Origin: Methylococcaceae bacterium UBA659
Lineage (GTDB): Bacteria; Pseudomonadota; Gammaproteobacteria; Methylococcales; Methylomonadaceae
Assembly: GCA_002299495.1 (NCBI GenBank)
Contig: DBNZ01000094.1
Span: 1 to 5,907, forward strand
DNA: 5,907 nt
Direction of reading: 5' to 3'
Made by a program: the position numbers and the translations under genes. This document shows positions 1 to 5,907 of this stretch, one piece after another (positions within the stretch are counted from its first letter, which is position 1; each line of letters begins with the position of its first letter). Below the pieces are notes generated by a model, which was not told the origin of the DNA, ran no database searches, and was given only the letters and a program-made list of their open reading frames with translations.

Positions 1-1130
1 CTCAGAATATTGGCATGGATTTCTACGCCGGGATAGGTGCTCTGTACGGGCGTGGCCCTTGAGTCTTGTAAGGCGGTGGCTGTGGTGCCAAAAATGACGA
101 TTTTGTCTTTCAATTTGACGGGGTCGGTGACACCATTTAGGACATCGGCGGCGGAAATATAATGGAAACTGCCAGGATTGCCTCGATAGGGGATTAAGAT
201 GGCGCCATTTTCATCGACCGGGATAGTAAAGCCTTCAATTTTTAGGCCTTCCAGCCGAACATCGTTACGGGATTTGCCATAATCATCGTTGCTGATGAAC
301 TCGATTGTTGGCGAGTCCAGCAGGGTTCTAAATAGCGCTAAAGAAAAAGCTGCGTATATTTTGTTTTGGTATCGGGCCAATAAAGGTAGCTTGCGGTAAA
401 CGCCATCGGGGTCGATGCTGGGGTTGTTAAAAAAACCTGCGGATCTTGCCGCTTTTTGCAGGATGGGCAAGTTGGCGGTGACGCTTTGGACATCGTATAA
501 AAATTCAGTAAATGGCAAGTTTTCCGCAGTCGCCAACGGTGGCGGGAGGAGTCCGATTGAGGGCTTTTTTTCCTTGAAATGGCTGTTGAAATAACCTAAG
601 ACAACGGGGCGGTTAGCCAGGCTTTTTGCCAACACGTCGTCATAGGACAGTTGTGGGCGTAGCGCCGTGACAGTGGCTAAAAAGTCGTGATTATGGCGCA
701 ATGGGCCAGAAGCCAATTTATCTAGCAACTGTACGCCCGAACTGGTGTCCGGTTCGGCAAAAACCATATCCAAGCCAAGCAGTTTGATGCCGTAATAATC
801 GAACAGCAAGTCCACGAGATAGGCCAACTTTTCCCGGCTCCACGGCCAACGGCCTTCTTGGGCAAGGCTTTCCTCATTGACGGTGACGATGACAATGCGA
901 GGATCAATGGTGTTGGCTAGGGTTGCCCGTAATCTGAAGTCATAAAAGATTTTTTCGATACGCTCCAAAATGGGCAATGTCAACCAACCGGAGGTGTGTA
1001 ATATAAAAAAAAGGGTCAGAAAAACGCTCATGGCTGCGCGGAAAAACTTTATCCGCTTAAAAACATGGGTGGGTTTATCTAGGTTAACTTTTTGTCCAAA
1101 TTTATTTTTAAACCAACGGTATCCTTTCAT
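1..1130 (-). CDS. CHASE2-domain membrane sensor protein, C-terminus outside window
   Basis: This is the N-terminal 376 codons of a larger protein; the frame is open to the window edge. A basic N-terminus is followed by one membrane helix (about residues 33-53), then an extracytoplasmic CHASE2 domain. Diagnostic segments are LERIEKIFYDFRLR (55-68), IVIVTVNEESLAQEGRWPWS (79-98), LGLDMVFAEPDTSSG, PVVLGYF, GFFNNPSIDPDGVYRKLPL, and KDKIVIFGTTATALQD with ATPVQSTYPGVEIHANIL near residues 341-376. CHASE2 is a predicted extracellular sensory domain found on class III adenylate/guanylate cyclases, histidine kinases, GGDEF proteins and Ser/Thr kinases. The output domain lies beyond base 1; a nucleotide cyclase is my guess from the style of the N-terminus. 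The ATG at 1130 is chosen because an in-frame TGA lies five codons upstream; the next in-frame ATG (1031) would remove the basic flank of the helix. No Shine-Dalgarno is visible. It lies 44 bases after the methyltransferase stop on the same strand and is probably cotranscribed with it. Confidence 0.93.
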   Translation of the reverse strand, partial: MKGYRWFKNKFGQKVNLDKPTHVFKRIKFFRAAMSVFLTLFFILHTSGWLTLPILERIEKIFYDFRLRATLANTIDPRIVIVTVNEESLAQEGRWPWSREKLAYLVDLLFDYYGIKLLGLDMVFAEPDTSSGVQLLDKLASGPLRHNHDFLATVTALRPQLSYDDVLAKSLANRPVVLGYFNSHFKEKKPSIGLLPPPLATAENLPFTEFLYDVQSVTANLPILQKAARSAGFFNNPSIDPDGVYRKLPLLARYQNKIYAAFSLALFRTLLDSPTIEFISNDDYGKSRNDVRLEGLKIEGFTIPVDENGAILIPYRGNPGSFHYISAADVLNGVTDPVKLKDKIVIFGTTATALQDSRATPVQSTYPGVEIHANIL

Positions 1131-1151
1131 GCGGTCATGCGGTCATGCGGT
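1128..1151. repeat. Three perfect tandem copies of an 8-bp unit at the CHASE2 start
   Basis: On the plus strand CATGCGGT occurs at 1128-1135, 1136-1143 and 1144-1151 without mismatch; on the coding (minus) strand the unit is ACCGCATG. Each copy carries an ATG, and the last ATG (1130) opens the CHASE2 gene. The other two ATGs (1146 and 1138) each encode Met-Thr-Ala followed by TGA, and each TGA overlaps the next ATG as ATGA. A copy-number change would leave the CHASE2 reading frame intact but change the number of upstream minigenes. Whether this affects expression is inference. Confidence 0.97.
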
Positions 1152-1174
1152 GGCCACTAACGAGAACATGCGCT

Positions 1175-1873
1175 TTAAAGGCTATCGGTTTTTTTGCGGG
1201 CGACTATCAAGCCATCCCGTGTCGGGTTGATGCAAGCGTCAAACTCAGGGTCGTTAAAGATCATTTGGTTATGTTCCATGATGGCCTCGGTCCAGCCGTG
1301 AAAAACGTCGGTGAATTCGGGGACTGCGACCCGTCCCCGCCAAAGGACATTGTCGGCGATATACAATCCACCCGGACGAATCCTATTTTTGGCTAAATTC
1401 CATATTTGCGGGTAATCACACTTGTCGACGTCGTTATAGCAAATGTCAAAAAGCCCTTCGGTCTGTGAAAAAATAGTTTGGGCCATGCCGGCTTTAAAGT
1501 TTACTCGGTTCCAAAGCCCGGCGGAGGTCAAATAGCCGTGCGCTTTCTCTAGGTTCAGCATGTCCGCTTCACTGCAAAACACTTGCCCATCATCCCCGAC
1601 GGCTTTTGCAAACCAATACGCCGAGTAGCCGTAACCACTGCCAAATTCGAACACCCGTTTGGCGCCGATAGATTTGCTCATGACCTCAAGAAATATGCCA
1701 ACCAAGCGGCCTATAATGGGAAAATTATTTTTTTCGGCCAGAGCTTCCATTTCGGCCAACACGGGATGGTCTGTGTTTTTAGCCAACCCTAGCATGTAGC
1801 TTTCGATGGCGGGGTTGACTGGAATCAAAATATCGGGGTTTTTCACAGTAGGCGATTGTAAATTTTTCATCAT
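1175..1873 (-). CDS. SAM-dependent O-methyltransferase, catechol/caffeoyl-CoA OMT-like (class I, metal-dependent)
   Basis: A 232-residue soluble protein of typical length for the O-methyltransferase 3 family. SAM-binding motif I is VFEFGSGYGYSAYWFA (74-89), with an acidic residue at the end of the next strand (E102 in FCSEAD). The segment DICYNDVDKCDYPQ (143-156) matches the family pattern D-x-D-K-x-x-Y, and RPGGLYIADNVLWRGRV (166-182) matches the conserved GG-x-x-x-x-DN-x-LW-x-G-x-V. D148, D174 and N175 align with the divalent-metal ligands of caffeoyl-CoA O-methyltransferase. It would transfer a methyl group from SAM to a hydroxyl, probably on a catechol-like small molecule; the substrate cannot be read from sequence. 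Two adjacent ATGs (1873 and 1870) are possible starts. The AGGA of AGCAGGAC lies only one base from the first and four from the second, so 1870 may be the real start. It is the first gene of a likely two-gene unit with the CHASE2 gene. Confidence 0.92.
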   Translation of the reverse strand: MMKNLQSPTVKNPDILIPVNPAIESYMLGLAKNTDHPVLAEMEALAEKNNFPIIGRLVGIFLEVMSKSIGAKRVFEFGSGYGYSAYWFAKAVGDDGQVFCSEADMLNLEKAHGYLTSAGLWNRVNFKAGMAQTIFSQTEGLFDICYNDVDKCDYPQIWNLAKNRIRPGGLYIADNVLWRGRVAVPEFTDVFHGWTEAIMEHNQMIFNDPEFDACINPTRDGLIVARKKTDSL

Positions 1874-1910
1874 GTCCTGCTTAGGGAAGAGGGAGGTTGA
1901 AGGGGATTTA

Positions 1911-1939
1911 ACTCTAGGTGTTTGCTGTTATCGCGTCAA
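1911..1939 (-). promoter_or_regulatory. Putative sigma-70 promoter for the methyltransferase-CHASE2 unit
   Basis: On the minus strand a -35 box TTGACG (1934-1939; 5 of 6 to consensus) is followed after 17 bases by TAGAGT (1911-1916; 4 of 6). Transcription would start near 1904, giving a leader of about 30 bases before the ATG at 1873. Spacing and position are good, but the -10 is imperfect, so this is a prediction. Confidence 0.5.
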
Positions 1940-2167
1940 TCTTTCGTATGTTTTTTATAATCAATAAGTTGGCTATATCCGGGTAAGTTTGAAAAGCCGA
2001 GCATAGTACAAAATACATTGCGGTTAAGTTAAAGCAAATTCGATAAGATTTTGCGCGAATATTGAAATTAAGGAAGCGGGGCGGTGCTTTCGGTAAATGT
2101 GGTTTGGGCAAAGCCTATTTTTTCGCAGGTTTCAGGGTCCGGTCGAGGACAAGTTTTTTACTTTTTT

Positions 2168-2176
2168 GGGAGGGTG
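2168..2176 (+). promoter_or_regulatory. Ribosome binding site that places the prsK start at TTG 2181
   Basis: GGGAGGGTG, with AGGG at 2171-2174, lies six bases before the in-frame TTG at 2181. The upstream in-frame ATG (2097) has no Shine-Dalgarno at usable spacing; its nearest purine-rich stretch, AAGGAAG, is over 20 bases away. This supports TTG as the initiation codon. Confidence 0.7.
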
Positions 2177-2180
2177 GGCT

Positions 2181-4253
2181 TTGGACGATAACAGCTTGAT
2201 AAGCTATTTGGTAGGGGCTGCCGGTTATTTTGGACTTTTTTTGTGGGTATTGCTAAAAGTTGATAACAAAGCCTTAAAACTTCCTTTTCTGATAGCGGTT
2301 TTTTTTTCGCTGCTATGGACGGCCGCTACGGCGTTTTTCATTTATAGCGAAAAATTTTTTGTGTTTGATAGCCTGCCTTTTGAGACCTTAAGGAATGCCG
2401 CTTGGTATCTCTTGATGGGCATGTTGTTATCAAGGCAACGTTATGGAAACAGTTATGCGTTATTGATCGATTCAAAAACAACCCAAGTTTTCATGGTGTT
2501 CTTAGGTTTTGTTTTTGTCTTTGAGTCCTCAGCGGAAGTCCGGGACTGGGTTCAGGATAGGTTAGGTGACCGCATACAAATACGCCTGGTTGCTCATCTG
2601 GTTTTCGCCATTTCCGGTTTGGTCTTAATAGAACAACTTTACCGCAACGCTTTGCCAGACCAGCGTTTTACGTTCAGATACTTATGCCTCTCTTTGGGAT
2701 GTTTGTACACGGTCGACTTTATCCTGTATAGCAAATCGATGTTGTTTTTAAGGTTGGATTCCGAATTGTGGGCGGCGAGGGGGGGAGTGAACGGCTTGAT
2801 AACGCCCTTGCTGGCTATAGCCATGATACGTTTGCAAGCCGAAAGTTTTGCTGTGATGGCTATCTCCAAGAAAGTGGCTTTCCATACCACCGCCATGCTG
2901 GGGGCGGGGCTGTATTTGGTCTTTATGTCCTTGGTGGGGTTTTATATCCGCGATTTTGGTGGCAGTTGGGGGGGGGTGGCGCAGATAACGTTTTCTTCTC
3001 TAGCCGTGTTGCTGCTTGCCGTGTTGTTTTTTTCCGGCAGGATCCGGGCTTATTTTAAGTTTTTTATCGGCAAGCATTTTTTTCGTTCCCATTACGATTA
3101 CCGCATCGAATGGATCAGGCTGAGCAACCAAATCGTGGCATTGCATTCTTTCAATGATCTGCCCCGATTTATTGTCGATACCTTTACCGATATGCTCGAT
3201 TGCGCCGGGGGCGCGGTATGGCTCAATAACGGGCAGGGCGGTTTTCATTTGTCGGAACATAAGAATTTAGGTTTTCAGCCACCCCAGCTAATAGAGGGCC
3301 AGCACCCTACCGTCGTTTTTTTAAGGCAAACCCAATGGATTGTGGATTTTGTGGAATTAAAACAGGATCCTGAGGTTTATGCCGACACGGATTTATCGGC
3401 TTGGTCAGATGAGAGTAAAAAGATCTGGATTATCTTGCCGTTGTTTTTTAAGGATGAACTGGAAGCGATCATTTTCCTGACCGATGCCAAAGTAATCCGC
3501 CAACTGAATTGGGAAGACCGGGATTTATTGAAAACGGTCGGGATGCAATTAGTCAATGCCCTGGCTTTGAGCAAGGTCAGTGAAGCCTTGGCTAAGTCAA
3601 AACAATTTGAGGCTTATAGCCGGATGTCCGCTTATTTGGTGCATGACTTAAAAAACTTGGTAGCCCAAATCGATTTGATCGTTAAAAATGCCGAGAAGCA
3701 TAGGTTCAATCCTGAGTTTATTGACGATTCGATGGATACCTTAAAAAATGTGCTGAGTAAGATTGAACAGATTATGGGGCATTTTAAAAAAGGTGATGTT
3801 GTGAATATCCAACCAGCAGTTATAGGCTTGTTGGATGTGCTTGATGACGTTGTGATACAACAATCGGCCAATAAACCCGTGCCGAAAGTGGTCTGTCATG
3901 GCGAGGATATAAAAATTGTTGGTGAAAAACAAAAATTAGTCGCAATTTTTGGACATTTGGTGCAGAATGCCCAAGATGCAACACCTGATGATGGTTATGT
4001 CAGGCTTGAGCTGGTAAAAAATCAAGCTTATGCCATTGTTAAAGTGATGGATAACGGTTGTGGCATGGACGCTCAGTTCATCGCCGAGCGTTTATTTAAG
4101 CCATTTGACACCACAAAAGGGAATGCGGGGATGGGAATTGGTGTTTATGCGGCCCGTGAATACATACTTTCACAAGGCGGAAATTGTAAGGTGGACAGTA
4201 AACCGGGTGAAGGTACGTGTTTTATTGTTGAATTGCCGCTCGGGCCACCATGA
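2181..4253 (+). CDS. prsK: XrtA/PEP-CTERM system histidine kinase PrsK
   Basis: A 690-residue membrane sensor kinase from the TTG start (718 if the ATG at 2097 were used). The first 290 or so residues form about nine membrane helices. A GAF-like region follows (about 310-470), then the transmitter: H-box LVHDLKNLVAQ with phospho-acceptor H488, N-box LVQNAQDAT (N596), G1 box DNGCGM (from 624), F-box LFKPFDTTK and G2 box GMGIG (about 650-654). The H-box region, with NAEKH, NPEFIDD and a KN pair, is characteristic of PrsK (TIGR02916). In known systems PrsK works with the sigma-54-dependent response regulator PrsR to control PEP-CTERM protein and exopolysaccharide genes tied to exosortase XrtA. 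All catalytic motifs look intact. Unusually, prsR does not follow; the next gene encodes an OmpA protein. Homopolymers T9 (2299-2307), G7 (2779-2785) and G9 (2968-2976) lie in the N-terminal half. I am sure of the kinase class, and fairly sure of PrsK. Confidence 0.92.
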   Translation: MDDNSLISYLVGAAGYFGLFLWVLLKVDNKALKLPFLIAVFFSLLWTAATAFFIYSEKFFVFDSLPFETLRNAAWYLLMGMLLSRQRYGNSYALLIDSKTTQVFMVFLGFVFVFESSAEVRDWVQDRLGDRIQIRLVAHLVFAISGLVLIEQLYRNALPDQRFTFRYLCLSLGCLYTVDFILYSKSMLFLRLDSELWAARGGVNGLITPLLAIAMIRLQAESFAVMAISKKVAFHTTAMLGAGLYLVFMSLVGFYIRDFGGSWGGVAQITFSSLAVLLLAVLFFSGRIRAYFKFFIGKHFFRSHYDYRIEWIRLSNQIVALHSFNDLPRFIVDTFTDMLDCAGGAVWLNNGQGGFHLSEHKNLGFQPPQLIEGQHPTVVFLRQTQWIVDFVELKQDPEVYADTDLSAWSDESKKIWIILPLFFKDELEAIIFLTDAKVIRQLNWEDRDLLKTVGMQLVNALALSKVSEALAKSKQFEAYSRMSAYLVHDLKNLVAQIDLIVKNAEKHRFNPEFIDDSMDTLKNVLSKIEQIMGHFKKGDVVNIQPAVIGLLDVLDDVVIQQSANKPVPKVVCHGEDIKIVGEKQKLVAIFGHLVQNAQDATPDDGYVRLELVKNQAYAIVKVMDNGCGMDAQFIAERLFKPFDTTKGNAGMGIGVYAAREYILSQGGNCKVDSKPGEGTCFIVELPLGPP

Positions 4254-4344
4254 GCTTGAGCCGCAAACATCTATCTTAAGGAAGGCACGATAAGCTTAGT
4301 TTTAAAGCCATGTAGCCGGGCAATGGTTTCGGCGATACCCAACC

Positions 4345-4350
4345 TATAAT
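4345..4350 (+). promoter_or_regulatory. Putative -10 box for the OmpA-family gene
   Basis: A perfect TATAAT lies 56 bases before the OmpA-family start. No clear -35 is present: TGGTTT at 4324-4329 is 15 bases upstream and a poor match. Just downstream is a small inverted repeat, ATGTT (4357-4361) and AACAT (4364-4368), which would lie at or just after the transcription start. No terminator separates this from prsK, so read-through is also possible. Confidence 0.4.
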
Positions 4351-4406
4351 TTAATCATGTTCCAACATATATTTGATCATCACCTACATTCACTTGAGGA
4401 ATCTTT

Positions 4407-5459
4407 ATGAAAAAAAAACATATATTGGTATTAATTGCGATGCTGGCGGCGTTTTTTACGGCGACTGCCCAAGCCGATGAATTCTTGGATAAGCGTTGGT
4501 ACGCAGCACCTTATGCGGGTTACTTAAATCCGGGCGGTGACCGTGGTGCCGAAGATGGTTATACCACAGGCTTAGGGATAGGTAAGATTATCGACGAGCA
4601 TTTTAACGTTGAATTAAAAGGCTTCCACAGCAAACTGGGAAGCGATGGTTCGGGTCAAGGCAATTGGGAGATGTCAGGCGGTCTCGCCGAGGCTCAATAC
4701 TTTTTTACGCGTGACGCATTTGCCCCGTATACCGTTTTTGGCCTAGGCGGCATGCATACTAACTTCGATTCTAATCAAGCCGCCTCATTCATAGGTGAAG
4801 CGGGTACAGGTTTTACTTATGAAGTTCACGACAATTTTTTAGTGCGTAGTGACATCCGCTATCGTTACAACCATAATTCCGGAGAATCCTTCGGACGCGA
4901 TACCGATCAATTTCATGACATGCTTGTCAACGTCGGTTTTGTTATCCCGTTCGGGCCAAAACCTGTCGCTGAAGTGGCATTTGAGGCGCCTACCCCAGCC
5001 CCAGTGGCGGCGCCAGATTGCGCCACTTTGGACGACGATAATGACGGTGTAAACAACTGTATCGACCAATGCCCACACAGCTTAGCAGGTAGCAAGGTCG
5101 ATGCCCAAGGTTGCCCGGTGAGCTTGGAGCTGAAAGGCGTGAACTTCCATCACGACTCTGCCGAGTTGACCCAAAATGCCATGTATATTCTGGATACCGT
5201 AGCGGACAACTTAATCCAATACCCAGACAAACATGACATCGAAGTCCGTGGCCATGCCAGCAGCGAAGGCTCTAGCGCCCATAACTTGGCTTTGACCAAT
5301 AGACGCTCACAATCCGTGGTCGATTACCTAAAAATGAGAGGCGTCACCAATAACCTAATTGCCCGTGGCATGGGTGAAGATTACCCAGTCGCGGATAACA
5401 GCACCGAAGCAGGCCGTTCTGCGAACCGCCGTGTTGAATTAATTTGGATGGGTAATTAA
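4407..5459 (+). CDS. OmpA-family outer-membrane protein with N-terminal barrel and TSP3 segment
   Basis: A 350-residue precursor. A signal peptide with KKK at 2-4, a hydrophobic core and ATAQA ends at A23, with D24 as first mature residue. Residues 24 to about 185 have alternating aromatic/polar strands typical of an 8-stranded OmpA-like barrel (starting KRWYAAPYAGYLNPGG, ending NVGFVIPFG). A Pro/Ala linker (about 190-203) leads to a thrombospondin type 3-like calcium-binding segment (DDDNDGVNNCIDQCP, 209-223, ending DAQGCP at 237) with four cysteines (205, 218, 222, 236). The C-terminal OmpA domain (about 240-348) includes EVRGHASSEGS, NRRSQSVVDYL, ARGMGEDYPV and GRSANRRVEL. It probably links the outer membrane to peptidoglycan. 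Unusually, the Asp that binds diaminopimelate (D241 in E. coli OmpA) is S285 here, while the partner Arg is kept (R300). The start has a good TGAGGA ribosome site (GAGGA 4396-4400, six-base gap). A9 follows the start codon. A strong terminator ends the unit. Confidence 0.95.
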   Translation: MKKKHILVLIAMLAAFFTATAQADEFLDKRWYAAPYAGYLNPGGDRGAEDGYTTGLGIGKIIDEHFNVELKGFHSKLGSDGSGQGNWEMSGGLAEAQYFFTRDAFAPYTVFGLGGMHTNFDSNQAASFIGEAGTGFTYEVHDNFLVRSDIRYRYNHNSGESFGRDTDQFHDMLVNVGFVIPFGPKPVAEVAFEAPTPAPVAAPDCATLDDDNDGVNNCIDQCPHSLAGSKVDAQGCPVSLELKGVNFHHDSAELTQNAMYILDTVADNLIQYPDKHDIEVRGHASSEGSSAHNLALTNRRSQSVVDYLKMRGVTNNLIARGMGEDYPVADNSTEAGRSANRRVELIWMGN

Positions 5460-5484
5460 TTCATAGCCTTAATCCGATTACACT

Positions 5485-5512
5485 AAGACCCGCCGCGAGG
5501 CGGGTTTTTTTT
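5485..5512 (+). terminator. Intrinsic terminator after the OmpA-family gene
   Basis: ACCCGCC (5488-5494) pairs perfectly with GGCGGGT (5499-5505) around a GCGA loop of the stable GNRA type. A run of eight T follows (5505-5512). A/T and G-U pairs can extend the stem down to 5485. It begins 26 bases after the stop codon. The reverse orientation lacks a U tract, so it acts on plus-strand transcripts. Confidence 0.93.
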
Positions 5513-5542
5513 GCCTGAAAATGGCTAGGCAGTTTGTGTCCT

Positions 5543-5571
5543 GAGGGCGACGGAGATTTAAGGATGCCCTC
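5543..5571 (+). repeat. Inverted repeat in the leader of the HAD gene
   Basis: GAGGGC (5543-5548) and GCCCTC (5566-5571) form a perfect 6-bp stem with a 17-base loop. The loop contains GGAG (5552-5555), eight bases before an in-frame ATG at 5564 that could be an alternative HAD start. There is no T tract, so it is not a terminator. It could be an RNA hairpin or a protein site, or mere chance. Confidence 0.4.
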
Positions 5572-5605
5572 CTCTCACCACAAGGCAAAACAAATGGGAG
5601 ATTCC

Positions 5606-5907
5606 ATGATGGCTACATTAGCTAATGTCCGGGCATTAATTATCGATATGGATGGTGTTTTGTGGCACGGCAGCGAGGCTATGCCCGGTTTGGTCGAGTT
5701 TTTTCAAACCCTGCACGAGAGGGAAATCCGTTTTATTTTGGCGACCAATAACGCCAGCCTTACTCCTGGCCAATATGTCGATAAACTGGGTAGAATGGGC
5801 GTTACCGTCAAGCAGGGACAAATCCTAACGTCAGGCCTGGCTACCGCGTTGTACCTAAGCCAACGGGTGAATCCGGCAAAGACAAAAGTTTTTGTGGTCG
5901 GCGAAGA
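5606..5907 (+). CDS. HAD-IIA family phosphatase (NagD/4-nitrophenylphosphatase-like), 3' end outside window
   Basis: The first 100 codons of a haloacid dehalogenase superfamily hydrolase. Motif I is ALIIDMDGVLWHG (nucleophile D14, acid/base D16), and motif II is FILATNNAS (T47). The LTPGQYVDKLGRMGV segment and QILTSGLATALYL are typical of subfamily IIA, which includes NagD, phosphoglycolate phosphatase and nitrophenylphosphatase-like enzymes. Members remove phosphate from small metabolites through an aspartyl-phosphate intermediate; the substrate cannot be assigned. Motif III and the cap domain are beyond the window. Start choice: GGGAG (5596-5600) lies five bases before ATG 5606 and eight before ATG 5609, both in frame. 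In-frame ATGs at 5594 and 5564 are also open; the latter has GGAG eight bases upstream and would add 14 residues. Family members usually begin close to motif I, which favours 5606 or 5609. It lies after the terminator, so it needs its own promoter, which I could not identify. Confidence 0.9.
   Translation, partial: MMATLANVRALIIDMDGVLWHGSEAMPGLVEFFQTLHEREIRFILATNNASLTPGQYVDKLGRMGVTVKQGQILTSGLATALYLSQRVNPAKTKVFVVGE

Larger units (their letters stand above)
1874..2180. other. Divergent intergenic spacer between the methyltransferase and prsK
   Basis: About 307 AT-rich bases with no convincing gene. The left part holds the minus-strand promoter at 1911-1939. For prsK, a weak plus-strand candidate is TTGCGG (2018-2023), an 18-base gap, then GATAAG (2042-2047). 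A perfect TATAAT at 1956-1961 has no usable -35. Two small overlapping inverted repeats surround the weak candidate: GCAAA (2034-2038) with TTTGC (2050-2054), and ATTCG (2038-2042) with CGAAT (2056-2060). They could be an operator, but they are short enough to be chance. The last 84 bases (2097-2180) are an open upstream extension of the prsK frame that I read as untranslated leader. Confidence 0.5.

Noticed and set aside
970..1396. Two plus-strand ORFs of 83-86 codons across the methyltransferase/CHASE2 junction
   Set aside because: They are antisense to clearly conserved CHASE2 and methyltransferase coding sequence and have no family features.
1956..1961. Perfect TATAAT on the plus strand as the prsK promoter
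   Set aside because: No -35-like hexamer at 16-18 bases upstream, and the leader would be over 200 bases; kept only as a remark in the spacer.
1914..2111. 65-codon minus-strand ORF in the divergent spacer
   Set aside because: It overlaps the predicted minus-strand promoter and the prsK leader, has no ribosome site, and shows no recognisable domain.
4060..4293. 77-codon plus-strand ORF overlapping the prsK 3' end
   Set aside because: Out-of-frame shadow of the conserved ATPase domain; its C-terminal tail in the gap resembles nothing.
4284..4297. GGCACG followed by ATAAGCTT upstream of the OmpA gene as a sigma-54 promoter, attractive because PrsR is sigma-54-dependent
   Set aside because: The -24 half matches, but the invariant GC of the -12 element is absent at the required spacing (TT is found).
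4305..4329. Weak stem-loop (AGCCAT with ATGGTT, one G-U pair) as a prsK terminator
   Set aside because: Short stem with a 13-base loop and no following T tract; no confident terminator for prsK is visible.

Overview
The window reads as a stretch of a Gram-negative proteobacterial chromosome, most likely gammaproteobacterial. The signs are an OmpA-type outer-membrane protein with a signal peptide, a PrsK-type histidine kinase of the exosortase/PEP-CTERM system, and moderate GC. An order such as Methylococcales would fit, but that is an impression and not something the sequence proves. No mobile element, tRNA, rRNA or CRISPR array is visible.

Layout. The left third is read on the minus strand. 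A promoter-like pair (1911-1939) leads into a metal-dependent O-methyltransferase (1175-1873). After 44 bases comes a CHASE2-domain membrane sensor protein (start at 1130, C-terminal half beyond base 1). The junction holds three perfect copies of an 8-bp unit that create a chain of tiny overlapping ORFs ending on the CHASE2 start codon. A roughly 300-bp divergent spacer (1874-2180) separates this pair from the plus-strand genes.

The right part is read on the plus strand. prsK (2181-4253) is a 690-residue multi-TM histidine kinase with a GAF-like region, probably starting at a TTG codon. Next is an OmpA-family protein (4407-5459: barrel, thrombospondin-type-3 segment, OmpA C-terminal domain), closed by a strong intrinsic terminator (5485-5512). 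Last is the 5' end of a HAD-IIA phosphatase (from about 5606, cut by the window edge).

How the genes relate. Two membrane signalling proteins (CHASE2 protein and PrsK) lie on either side of the methyltransferase and the spacer. PrsK normally pairs with the sigma-54-dependent regulator PrsR to control PEP-CTERM/exopolysaccharide genes, but no prsR follows here. The OmpA and HAD genes look like independent units. I do not see a clearly new system. The best leads are the repeat-built reinitiation chain before the CHASE2 gene, the solitary prsK with a G9 tract, and the OmpA domain lacking the usual peptidoglycan-binding Asp.
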